Assembly: GCA_035771175.1 (NCBI GenBank)
Contig: CM069610.1
Span: forward strand, 20,368,001-20,432,000
Direction: 5' to 3'
DNA from: Paratinospora sagittata
Taxonomy: Eukaryota > Streptophyta > Magnoliopsida > Ranunculales > Menispermaceae
Length of the DNA stretch: 64,000 bases
Made by a program: the position numbers and the translations under genes. The notes beneath the pieces are model-generated. The model worked only from the letters and a program-made list of their open reading frames with translations, did not search any database and was not told the DNA's origin. How positions within the stretch are numbered: the first letter of the stretch is position 1; each line of letters opens with the position of its first letter. Below, in pieces: positions 36,660-46,502 of this stretch.

Positions 36660-37154
36660 AAACAATTCAGGGTATTTCAATTTAATTGTATCTTCTAGTT
36701 CTCATGTTGCCTCCTCAACTCCGCGGTGATCCCAGAACACCTTCACAAGTGGTATGCTACGTCGCCTTAGTTCTTGAGTTTTTCTATCCAGAGTTTGTAT
36801 CGCTCTCTCCTGATACTCGTTTCCTTCCTAAACTCGAACCTCGACTAGAGGGATGATATGCGAAGGATCAGGACGATACTTTCAAAGCATAGATACGTGA
36901 AAATCATCATGAACCTTAGACATGAACGATGAAAGGGATAAACGATAGGCTAGTTTGCCAGTACGTTCAATAATATGAAATGGACCGATATACCATGGGG
37001 AGAGCTTTCCTTTGATCCAAAAGCGTTTGATACCTCTTGTAGGTTGAACTTTTAGAAAAACCAAGTCCCCCTTATCAAATTCTACCTTATCAAATTCTTG
37101 AGGCTATCTCCGCTTATCAGCATAGCTCTTCTGTCAACTTTGTGCTACACGAAG
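36660..37154 (-). pseudogene. Family III integrase C-terminus and chromodomain, copy 1
   Basis: The frame 37064-36882 gives VFLKVQPTRGIKRFWIKGKL, YIGPFHIIERTGKLAYRL (the GPY/F module) and DDFHVSML, a junction conserved in Tekay/Del-type chromoviruses. Downstream, with stops, come YRPDPSHIIP, LDRKTQELRRRSIPLVKVFWDHRG, VEEAT, a stop at the expected Trp position, and ELEDTIKLKYPELF: the chromodomain. It reads histone marks and steers insertion to heterochromatin. The Trp-to-stop change in the aromatic pocket and two further stops make it non-functional. Confidence 0.9.
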
Positions 37155-37654
37155 TCATTCCTTTACTAGTGTGATCTTCTCAGAAGTCTCTTGAACTAGT
37201 TTAGGCCTCAACTGCGGTCGATCTACCATTTTTAACCAGCTTACCAGAGATCTACAAGGGCGACCATAGAGAGCCTCATATGGTGCTATGTCGATACTTG
37301 TTTGGTAGCTGTTGTTGTATGCAAACTCAGCCAAATGTAAGTGTTTTTCCCATCCGTCATGAAGCCCAAAATGCAGCACCGTAACATATCCTCTAAGATC
37401 TGGATAAGACGCTCTGACTGCCCATCAGTCTGAGGGTGAAAGGCTGTGCTCATGGTGATCCTGGAGCCCATTCTACTCTAGAAGCTTTGCCAAAAATTTG
37501 ATGTGAATCGAGGATCTCGATCAGAGACGATCGTGAGTGGTATGCCATGGAGGCGTACAATTTTTTTTTCATACAACTCGACAAGCTTGGCGGGGTTATT
37601 CGTGAACCTTATCAGTAAAAAGTGTGCAGACTTTGTAAGTTTGTCAATGATAAC
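37155..37654 (-). pseudogene. Family III integrase catalytic core, copy 1
   Basis: VIIDKLTKSAHFL (first Asp region, about 37610-37650), SDRDPRF (second Asp, about 37510-37535), then TAFHPQTDGQSERLIQILEDMLR (with the Glu, about 37380-37450), and FAYNNSYQTSI, PYEALYGRPCRSL. A frameshift near 37375 divides the frames 37471-37286 and 37379-37155. All three D, D, E positions can be traced, but the frame is broken and has a stop near 37480. Confidence 0.88.
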
Positions 37655-38308
37655 CTAGATAAGATCTTGCCCTTTATTATTTCGAGGCAAGGTTGTAACA
37701 AAATTCATTATAATGTTCTCCCACTTCCATTCTCTAATAGGTAAAGGCTGGAGAAGTCCAGAGGGAAGTCTACATTCTGCCTTAACTTGCTGGCAAACAA
37801 GACATCTAGCAACGAAGTCTGCAATAGCCTTCTTCATTCCAGAAAACCAGAATTGTCGCTTGACAAACTTGTACATCTTGTCTCCGCCAGGATGCACAGC
37901 GAACCTCGAATAGTGCATTTCAGTGAGCACTTCTTTTCGAACCTTAGGATTGTTTGGCAGACAAAACCTTTTTTTGTAAAACACGGCCCCGTCTTCATAG
38001 ACCGACCAGTGAGGAAGGTCCTGTCCGCTGAGTAGAAGTTCTCGTTTCTCCATTAACATAGGGTCGTTGGCTTGAGCTGCTGAAATCTTTTGAACCAGCT
38101 CAGAGTTGGCTGATAATTGAGAGAGTCGTGATCTTCCTCCTTTCTCAATCAGTTGTAAGTTAAAATTCTCCATCTCTATAGCCAACTTCCCTGTCTTGAA
38201 GTTAAGAGTGCAAGCAACATAAGATTTTCTACTCAGGTCATTTGCGACAACATTGGCCTTACTGGGATGGTACTGGAGTTGAAAGTCATAATCTTTCAAG
38301 AATTCCAA
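37655..38308 (-). pseudogene. Family III RNase H end and integrase zinc finger, copy 1
   Basis: An open frame of 217 codons. MEFLKDYDFQLQYHPSKANVV closes RNase H (a changed DALSRK, here NDLSRK). An RH-INT linker rich in Gln/Glu follows, and then the INT HHCC finger: H in EMHYSRFAVHPGG and CLVCQQVKAEC with the two Cys. The start of the catalytic core (WKWENIIMNFVTTLPRNNKGQD) is at the end, before a stop. One of the longest uninterrupted frames in the window. Confidence 0.92.
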
Positions 38309-38338
38309 CCATTGCCTTTGGCGGAGGTTTAGGTCTCT

Positions 38339-39135
38339 TTAAGTGTAGATGTACTTAAGACTCTTGTGATCCGAGAAGACCTCAAACCGTTCATCGTATA
38401 GGTAATGGCGCCTTAACTTCAGTGCGAATACGACAGCTTCAAGTTCCAAGTCATGCGTTGGGTAATTACCCTCATTAATCTTCAATTGCCTCGAAACATA
38501 TGCAACAACTTGGCCTTCTTGCATTAGTACTGCACCTAAGCCTTGGAGAGAGGCATCGGTGTATAGTGAAAATCCAACTTCATTTCGTGGAGTGATTAGT
38601 ACAGGTGCTGTCGTGAGACGCTTCTTCAAATCCTGAAATGACGATTCACAGGCGGGATTCCAAATGAATCGTACGTCTTTCCGAGTGAGCTTGGTCATAG
38701 GTTTAAGAATATTTGAGAAATCCTTGATGAAGCCTTTATAATAGCCAGCCAAACCAAGAAAACTCTGAATTTTAGTAACGGTGGCAGGTTGCTTCCAGTT
38801 TAAAATTGCTTCAACCTTAGAAGGATCCACCTCAATGCCATTGCCTGAAACCACATGGCCTAGGAATTGAACTCGCTTCGCCCAAAATTCGCACTTACTC
38901 AACTTTGCATACAACTAGTGGCTTTTCAAGGTCTGGAGGACAATCCTCAGATGTATCTTATGGTCTTCCTCGGTTGAAGGATTATCAAGATATCATCCAC
39001 AAAGACCACCACGAATCGATCTAAATATAACCTGAAGATGCGGTTCATCAAATCCATGAATGCAGCAAGTGCATTTGTTAGACCGAACGACATGACCAAG
39101 AACTCATAATGACCGTATCGAGTTCTGAAAGCCAT
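38339..39135 (-). pseudogene. Family III RT catalytic core to RNase H, copy 1
   Basis: The frame 39135-38947 holds [22 protein letters not shown] and the catalytic strand [10 protein letters not shown] frameshift follows near 38955. The frame 38914-38339 holds [58 protein letters not shown] (RNase H first Asp), and [15 protein letters not shown] (later Asp). The stop after IYT splits it from 38308. The motif order RT then RH is standard Ty3/gypsy. Confidence 0.93.
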
Positions 39136-39159
39136 TTTATTAATGTTCGACTCTCTGAT

Positions 39160-39843
39160 TCAGAGTTGATGACAACTGGATCGTAAATCAATCTTAGAGA
39201 AGTACTTAGCATCTCTAAGTTGGTCGAACAGGTCGTCGATCCTGGGCAATGAGTATCTATTCTTAATGGTGATGTTATTCAACTTGCGATAGTCGATGCA
39301 AAGTCGTAACGAACCATATTTTTTGTGAACAAACAGAACCAGAGCGCCCCAGGGTGATGAACTTTTTCTAATGAAGCCATTACTCTCCGATTCCTTCAGT
39401 TGCTTGTCCAACTCAACCAACTCGACATTGAACATTTTGTATGGTGGAATTGAGATAGGCCCAGTCCCAGGTAAGAATTTGATCTTAAAATTGAATTCCC
39501 TAACTGGAGGTAAACTAGGAGGGTCATTTAAAAAAATTGTTGGGAATTCAAATATTACCAGGACATTGTGTACTTCGAGAGGGTACAATGTTGGTGATTC
39601 ATTGTCATCACCAAGGGATAGAGCTCGAAGCTATGCCTTGAGAAGTGTAACATTGGAGTTGTGTATCCATTTTCTCGTTCCCTGAATCTTGACAAACTCC
39701 CCAGTAGGCAAGGATAATTGAACTTGCTTCTTCTTACAATTGATCTTTGCATTCAGAGGTGTGAGCCAGCCCATGCCAAGGATGATGTCAAAGTATTCAA
39801 TATCCATCACAAAGAGATCTGCATATATCATATGTTTTGACAT
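39160..39843 (-). pseudogene. Family III protease-RT spacer and RT fingers, copy 1
   Basis: Frames 39843-39631 and 39588-39160. They contain IYADLFVMDIEYFDIILGMGWL (chromovirus spacer, Asp-Trp changed to Gly-Trp), [48 protein letters not shown] and [27 protein letters not shown]. Copy 2 has lost about 220 bp of exactly this part. A frameshift and stop near 39600 interrupt it. Confidence 0.9.
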
Positions 39844-40610
39844 TCGAAGTTCACATCGAGAACACTACAAATTCACGTCAGTACTAATTCCTAATGGTGA
39901 TGTGACATGGATTGTGATGTCTGTGGGTTCAGGATGCAACCTTAAATGCCTTACCAACGAAGAAGAAATAAAAGAATGCGTAGCACCCGAATCAAACAAA
40001 ACATGCACCATTGCATTAAATAAGGGAAATATACCTTCAACTACATTGTTATCTGGGAGGGGTTGCTGAGCAATAACAAACACTCTACCCTGGTTCCGTT
40101 GCCCCTGGTTTTGCTTGGGTTGGGCATTAAGAGCAGGTGGGGCATGCTGGACTGGAATAGCAGGAATAGGTTGTCGCGGTTGCTGAGGTTGGGGGCAGGC
40201 ATTTCTTCCATGGCCCTTATGGTCGTAGTTATAACAAGTCGGCCTCTGCAGCAGAGGACCTTGTTGCTGGTTTTGATGGCCATGCTGATTGTGGTACTGA
40301 CCACCACCCCTGCCATTGCCGTTGCGACGGCCACCCATTCCATTACAACCTCTTTGGCCATGATTGCAAAAACCCTGATGGCCACGGTTAGACGGTTCAG
40401 CTGGAGGCGTCGTTGCCTTATTCTTCTGAACAGGGGCTAAGAGGGTTGGGTTTTGATTATAGTAGGGCTTCTTCTTGTTGCCCTACTGCAAGCCCTATTT
40501 GGAAAATGTTGCAGGCCATTTTTCCCTATTCATTTTTTGCTCCTGCTCAATCTTTTCCTGCTCAAAGCTTATGGCCTTGTCAACCACCTCCCTGTAAATC
40601 TTGAGTTCTC
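39844..40610 (-). pseudogene. Family III gag C-terminus, zinc knuckle and protease, copy 1
   Basis: The frame 40338-39865 starts with a Gly/Asn/Gln-rich RNA-binding stretch, then CYNYDHKGHGRNAC, a zinc knuckle whose second Cys is Tyr. A Pro/Gln-rich linker follows, then VLFDSGATHSFISSSLV, the protease DSG site. Upstream, the gag tail survives in part to 40610, where the reverse family V LTR fragment joins and about 480 bp of gag, as judged from copy 2, is missing. Confidence 0.88.
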
Positions 40611-41775
40611 AATCACAAAATCAACCGCACATATTGAAGTAGTGTAAGAAACAAACCTTTTGTCCAAAAATCAGCCCAATCCAACGGTGGACCGAAAAGA
40701 TAAGCCTCTTTGATGAACAAGTCTTTAATCAGATAATTTCTCCTTTCCTGCTGCAAAAATACTTGAACTCATATGACTATATCACACAACATACTAAAAT
40801 CATAAACATCTTCACCGTTAATAATGTAGAACGATCAGTTGTAAACCACATACCCAAATATCATATAAATCCAACGGTAGATTTATGATATCTATAAGTT
40901 TGATCGAAACCGCACGAGAAATCCAGACTTTCCGACCAGCTTTATTTGAGAGGTTATATCTCTCAGATGAAACCTCCAATCAAGATCTCCACCGACCAGA
41001 ATGAATAACCCTAAGCTAAGAACCTGGTGACAAAGTTTGAACTCAATCGGACAATATATCCCCAAGATCCAGTTCTTTGATGAAAACGTTGCAGAGATTT
41101 TCCTCAAAGCAACTCCCTCTTTCTTTTTCTTCTTCTTTCCTTTCTCTTCTTTTTTTCCTTTCTCTCTACTCATCTCACCCTCTAGGACTTCCTTGGGGAA
41201 GAGAAGTAGGGCATGAGACACTTTTTCACTCTCATGCACCAACCTTGACATGTGTTGGAGAGGAGAAATGGGGCATGGGACACTTGTCCATTTTCATGCA
41301 CCAACTTGACATGTGTTGGTCTCATGCACCAACTTGACATGTGTTGGAGAAAAGAAATGGGGCATGGGACACTTGTCCATTCTCATGCACCAACTTGACA
41401 TGTGTTGGTCTCATACTACCCATACCAACCACATGTACTTTAACCAATCTCATGCTCCCGTGTATTTTAAATGTCCAATCATTTAATACACCAAATTTTC
41501 ATTCTCATTTATCCTTTTATTCAATCAATCCTAACCCATATCAATTCATGGTTTAATGGGCCCATGCATAAATAATAACATATGCATTATACTTTAATTT
41601 AACATGATCCATATACAATTTATAATGCACATATTTATATACATTATCAAGCATCAATATATACAAACATTAAACAACCATCGAACAAACACCAAACATA
41701 TAAAGGCAACACATAGAGTTTGGGCAAAATGCAATTGGGTTATGGGCTAGATGAAATAATTTTTGGGGCATCACA
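40611..41775 (-). mobile_element. Family V LTR fragment (minus) in family III gag
   Basis: The right end is intact: TGTGATGCCCC on the minus strand at 41775. From 40611 on, the block AATCACAAAATCAACC and the following 60 bp match the reverse of the solo LTR near 10490-10560. The remaining 1.7 kb of the LTR is absent and gag resumes with a deletion, so one event removed the LTR's 3' part together with about 480 bp of gag. No duplication remains. Confidence 0.87.
41195..41415 (-). repeat. 61-bp minisatellite, reverse copy
   Basis: Same CCAACACATG units as at 9770-9980, in reverse, again including one short unit. Confidence 0.87.
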
Positions 41776-42050
41776 GAACAGGTGCCTGCACAGTGACCAC
41801 CTGGTTGGCCGCATCTCACAGGCGATCGTCTGAACTGTCACCTTCATCGCCTCGATGAATCTGGTTGCTCCATGCCCGGAAGCATGACAAAGGGTGTGGG
41901 TTGAGGTGGCACTGCCTGCCCAAAAGTAGTGGCAGTGTCGTTTGTGGTCTGGTATATCCTCGGAGGCAGCGGTTCCTGATTTTGTATCTCAGGAGGAGTC
42001 TTCTTTGCTGGACAGACTATGTGTAGCCTTTCTCTATTTTTGGTTTGCAT
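41776..42050 (-). pseudogene. Family III gag N-terminus, copy 1
   Basis: Start ATG at 42050 (MQTKNRERLHIVCPAKKTPP). The same start context occurs in copy 2 at 61077. A basic N-terminus is followed by a Pro/Gln-rich stretch, then stops near the Arg-Arg after GMEQPDSS. The frame then runs into the family V fragment. I place the gag start here because both element copies conserve MQT(K/R)..R..PAK and lose similarity in frame just upstream. Confidence 0.75.
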
Positions 42051-42749
42051 TTTCTCACTAGCAAGGAGAAAAATAAAACTCTGCTTTAGGAACCGTAGCC
42101 AAGTATAGTGATATGATATTCTTAGCAATAAGTTCGAGAGTTCTGCAATATAAAACCACCTATTTTTCTAAGTATGGTGTAAGGTTTTTGTTGAGGAATC
42201 AAAGAATCTTATGTGCCTCGCATGTTTGTCCATGGTATAAAACAAGGTTAGAGTGTTCATATAATAAATATTTTTTTTTTGAAAGAGCTTCAAATATTTT
42301 TGTTATGGTTTGTGAACATACATAAATTTTTGAAAATTCATACGAGTTATAAAGGTTTTAAGATTTGCCTCTGTAAATATCCTAATCTAACGTTTTATCG
42401 CATTCTTATGTGTTCAAACTCTTTTTCTTAGTTTTTTGGAATATTATCCAATTTCGTGTGTCCCATATCACATGAATTTGGTAATAAAGGGTTCAACTAA
42501 GTTAACTTGTATAAACACGGTCTCTACAAAACATCGGCTGGAGAGGAGTCCACTAATAGTATCATCCAAGTTTACTCGTCTCATACCGTGTAAACTTAGT
42601 GATAATATTACTAATTCAACTTTTCCAAGATGTTACTCCACACAACGTCGTGGGTTTTCTTACTTCCACGTTTTATTTAGTATCTTCCATTTTTGTTGTA
42701 TCCCATACCATTCCAAAGTTAGTGATACAAAAAAAAGAATGGTTGTAAG
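42051..42749 (-). other. Spacer between pre-gag ORF and gag, copy 1
   Basis: About 700 bp without coding potential. It closely matches 61078-61850 of the second family III element (for example AACGTT(C/T)TATCGCATTCTTATG), so the distance between the pre-gag ORF and gag is a conserved feature of the family. Confidence 0.75.
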
Positions 42750-44483
42750 TCAGCCCACCAAACATAGTCTCAAACAAAACATTTCATTCATAAAAAGAAA
42801 ATAGTTACAATGCCAGTAATTTTCCCGCCTACTACTCCGCCTAGACCTCCTGCTAGTTACAAAATAACCACCTGAAGAACGTTGAGAAGTTGTTCGTTGT
42901 TCTTCTATGTTTTGCATACGTGTTATCAAAACGTTGTGGGTCTCACGCATCTCAACCATACTGGATACTAAAAACTGTAACTGGTTAAATGGGTTAGTCG
43001 GTTTTCCCATAAATGGTTGATTGGTTGATCGTCCCATTGACGGATTGTAGGTTGACTACCCCATTGGTGGAGGGTAGGCCGTAGGGATTGGTTGAAAGTA
43101 TTGGCAGAATGGTTGACTCATAGATGGAGGGTAGTTGGTTTGATTGAACGGGGATTCCCTAATTGGGACCTCTTGGACGTTTAGATATGCTTGAGTCAAA
43201 AAGTTTTGAAACAGTGGACCAATCGACATATCCTGTCTTCCAAAATTTGGTGTCGCACAATTTTGTTGTTGTTGGTTCACAGGAAATTGTGTATTCGGCT
43301 GATAAGGTACCTCAAGAGTTCGAAATCCCTGAGACGTCGTATTTCCATGTGTTGGAAGGTTCCAGGGAGGTGGATTTCCCGGATCTCCCTGTCCACCTTG
43401 GTTTGGTTGGGGTTGATCCAAGTTTCCCGCCAGGGTCCCAAAGAGTTCTTCCACGGTGAAATGTTCATTGTGTTGATCATTGGCTTTGGCTGGGTCTGGG
43501 TCCATTTTGATGTTTTGACCTGCCTCATTATTTGGTGTTTCTCTGACAGGAGTTTTGCACCGACTTTTACGTCGATAACCTTCAGTGTTATCACAAGCCC
43601 TTCCGCTATTCTCCCCTGAAGTCGCACCAAAAATTTCCTCGTCAGTCGCCCCTCCTTTTGAGACGAAAGTTTTGGAAATAGAGGATATTGTAACAGCTTT
43701 AGTAATTTGTGTCGAAGATTTATCAAAGGCATTGATGTTTGCGCCATGTAGTATCCTCACGATTAAGACTCCATAGCCAAGGTATTCCTTCTTTGTAGGG
43801 TTTTGGATTACCCTTGCCATTTATTGGATGATGAGGTGAGGTAGGGAGACTGAAATTCCCTTTTTTAAGAAGTATAAGATAAGGAGTTGAGCCCTTGACA
43901 TTCCACCTCTAGTCACCACTTCTGGCAAGATGTTATCGGCTATAACCTTCCCAAGGCCTATGAGGGTTGGTTTCAGGAGATTATTTGGGAGCTGGGCGTA
44001 CGTTTTAAGGGTGTATGCCTTATTGGTGAGGAAATTAAATAGCTTTTCCTTGGATTTGACGATCTCTGCAACAGTCTGAGGTTCATGTGGATCAATGATC
44101 TTGTCTCCAATTGGGATTTCCATTAGTCGCGAGATAGTTTTGACGTTGATAGAAATTTTTGCTCCCTTCATCATTATCTCCAAGACAGGGCTGATCCCCT
44201 CTTCCTGAAGTCTCACGATATTTAAGGATTTGTAAAATGACTTCACCAAGTTGAGAGAGACGAAACCCTCAACTTTTGTTATATTCAGCCACCCCAGCTT
44301 TGCGAGTTTGTCATGAAGGGTAGGACGGAGGCGGAGTTCCTTCATGTCGATACTGCTCATTAGCTCAACCACTCGATTGTAAAGTTTCATAAGTCTTGTG
44401 GGAGTTGGTCCTCGACTACTGGAAGTCGTTCCTTCACTAAAGGCCACTATATTGCTGAAATGAAGATAACTTGTGAAGTACAC
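42750..44483 (-). pseudogene. Pre-gag ORF of family III, plant transposon-protein domain
   Basis: A single frame of about 578 codons from ATG 44483, interrupted only by two in-frame stops (TAA at 43823-43821, TAG at 43058-43056); the reading frame continues on both sides of each. Residues about 50-240 (LAKLGWLNI, VKSFYKSLNI, GAKISINVKTISRLMEIPIGD, ILPEVVTRGGMSRAQLLILYFL, GYGVLIVRILHGANI) match what I know of the putative plant transposon protein domain (Transposase_32, related to the plant mobile domain). Next comes an acidic, Pro/Gln/Asn-rich low-complexity tail (about 270-500), then a coiled-coil-like end (VEMRETHNVLITRMQNIEEQ) and a Ser/Arg-rich tail. It is the first ORF after the PBS, on the element's coding strand. 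Function unknown; a nucleic-acid-binding or accessory role is only a guess. Confidence 0.8.
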
Positions 44484-44697
44484 AAAATATATTCCTAATA
44501 TTTTTAAGATTTATGCCTTGTCTGTTGGACAATATTTTCTATTTTCCTCTTGATGTTTATGCCATCATTGAATTCAAATTTTTCAACAGGCTATATATAT
44601 CTCATATATATATATAATATCTTAACTATATATTTATATAGTTATATAAAAAATCTATTCTCCTAAGTGGCGGACTTGGGAGGCCCGTGGACCTTTT

Positions 44698-44707
44698 GCT
44701 CTGACCA
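44698..44707 (-). other. Primer binding site, decayed, family III copy 1
   Basis: The minus strand reads TGGTCAGAGC, i.e. TGGTATCAGAGC minus two bases, 5 bp inside the 5' LTR end. Together with the PPT it fixes the element's orientation. Confidence 0.7.
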
Positions 44708-44712
44708 TTAAA

Positions 44713-46067
44713 TGTCACACCCCGCCAGGAGGTGCCTAAACCGGCAGAACACTCACAGGTGGGGCACAAACGCATTATAATAATAACCGAGTGCGCAAGT
44801 ACACAATTGAGTACAAATCTAATTTCATTAAATTCATAATATATTTTTGTACAAACTATGATTACGAGAACATCCTCCCAAAATCTCCCTATAATTAACA
44901 AGGGTTACAAAATGTGGGCCCAAAAACATCCACCCAATCCACCTTAAACTCCTGTGAAAAATTAGATAACAACGGGGTGAGCTATTGCCTAGTGGGTAAA
45001 ATAGTTCGTGAATATGACAATTAATAAAGGAAACTTCATAATCAAATTTCATATATACACAACATAACATCATAATCAGTACAACATGTATGTATGCATG
45101 ACACCGTCTAGTAATGGTTCCATGATTGTATGTCGCCCTGAGTTCACGTACAGATATCCATCCCCAAGTAAACTCGGGTTCTCATTGTACGTCCCTCCCC
45201 AAGGTCGTCGCCCTAGATTCACGTACAGATGTCCATCCCCAGGAAATCTCAGGTTCTCATTGTACGTCCCTTTCTAGGGAAATATCAAGAATAATGAGCA
45301 TTGCTTCTAACTATTTTGTGGATCATGAACCACTTACGTCCCTATGCGGTGCTTAAATATGATGCCAATGCATGAGCAAGTCCGGTATTTACTAACATTA
45401 GACAGGATTTGTCCGCGTCTGGTGATTTTTATCTGGTCAGTATCACCACGTGCAAGGTTAGGATATCCAATATCACTTGCACAAGCAGATAACTTTCAGA
45501 TAAAACCAACCAGACCAGTCTCCAATTGAGAGGTGGGACATGAGGTCCACTTAAATACCAATCTTCTAGAGCATCAAGTTGCCTCCCATTCACTATTTAA
45601 AGTTACTGAGGACAAGACTAAGCCTGGTTGAGTCAGATTGACCACTAATCCGACGTAGTAACAGTGTAATACATGAACTCCAAGTATACAGGCATAAATA
45701 TGACAGGTATGAACATTATACGCAATAATGCAGTGTAAGTGAATAACAGACATAATGATAAATGAATGTAAACTTTAATAAAATTCATAAGACACGCAAA
45801 CCTATTTTTCGTTCCCCACCTTCAGATAGAACTTCCTCTCCTGAACTGGCGCCTCATCCCGAGTAGAACCTCGTTGCACCGCGAATAGAGTCTCAAAAAG
45901 GGAAGATGGAAAGAGAGAGGGTCTCAAAAGAGAAGGAGAGAAAGAGAGAGAGGATTGGTGTGAGAAATGAGAAGGGGGGCCCTTATATAGGAAAAGGAAC
46001 GCCCGAACCTTCAGGCGGGCTGTCCGAACTTCCAATTTTTTTTTTTGTGTAATTTAGGGGTATTACA
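44713..46067 (-). mobile_element. Family III 5' LTR (minus), copy 1
   Basis: Plus-coordinate start TGTCACACCCCGCC and end GGTATTACA, i.e. TGTAATACC...GGTGTGACA on the minus strand. At 1355 bp it is almost the same length as the 3' LTR (1345 bp) and the solo LTR at 49578 (1352 bp). It carries the 75-bp repeat block at about 45137-45275 and the GCTCACCCCGTTGTTATC module in reverse near 44965-44985. Confidence 0.92.
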
Positions 46068-46502
46068 CGTTTGGAAAGATAACAATTTTGTTATGTACAT
46101 ATTTACATGTGTCAATGTTCAAATTTGGAAACTTGGTACGACTTGAGTGCATATTTTACAAGTGTTTGTTACAAGAATTGAGAATATCTTTTGTTACCAA
46201 CTCTCGGTGCTTGCTTGAGCCCAAGCAAAGCCTCTTACCTACTTAAGATTTTATTTTATTTTTTTCTCATGGATCTTTTGGTTTGCAATATAAAAATTTT
46301 CTCTATTATGGTGGATGTTCCAAATTTTCTTACTAGATCCTCAACTTATCTATTTGGCTTGTGAATTAGCCCCTATCCAAGCTAATATGGAAAATGGCCT
46401 TTGGAACCAAATGAATCTCCTTAATGACAAAACCTATGATAACCATCATATCATCCATATAAAATACCTTGATAGCTTTCATGAAATATATGTGGCATAG
46501 GA
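46068..46502. other. Spacer, no gene recognised
   Basis: Right flank of the family III element. A 61-codon plus frame at 46315-46500 matches nothing I recognise. The flank CGTTT is not repeated at the left end of the element. Confidence 0.5.

Noticed and set aside
40041..40440. Frames of 114 and 125 codons overlapping gag
   Set aside because: Other-frame shadows of the gag zinc-knuckle and protease region, which has clear motifs in its own frame.
43163..43776. Plus-strand frames of 98 and 142 codons
   Set aside because: They are antisense to the pre-gag ORF, which has domain similarity, LTR context and a second copy.
34786..46072. A target duplication for the complete family III element
   Set aside because: The outer flanks (TCTGG left, CGTTT right) differ and the left LTR end is damaged, so no duplication can be claimed.
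46315..46500. 61-codon plus frame near the family III flank
   Set aside because: No recognisable motif, no neighbouring gene parts and no second copy.
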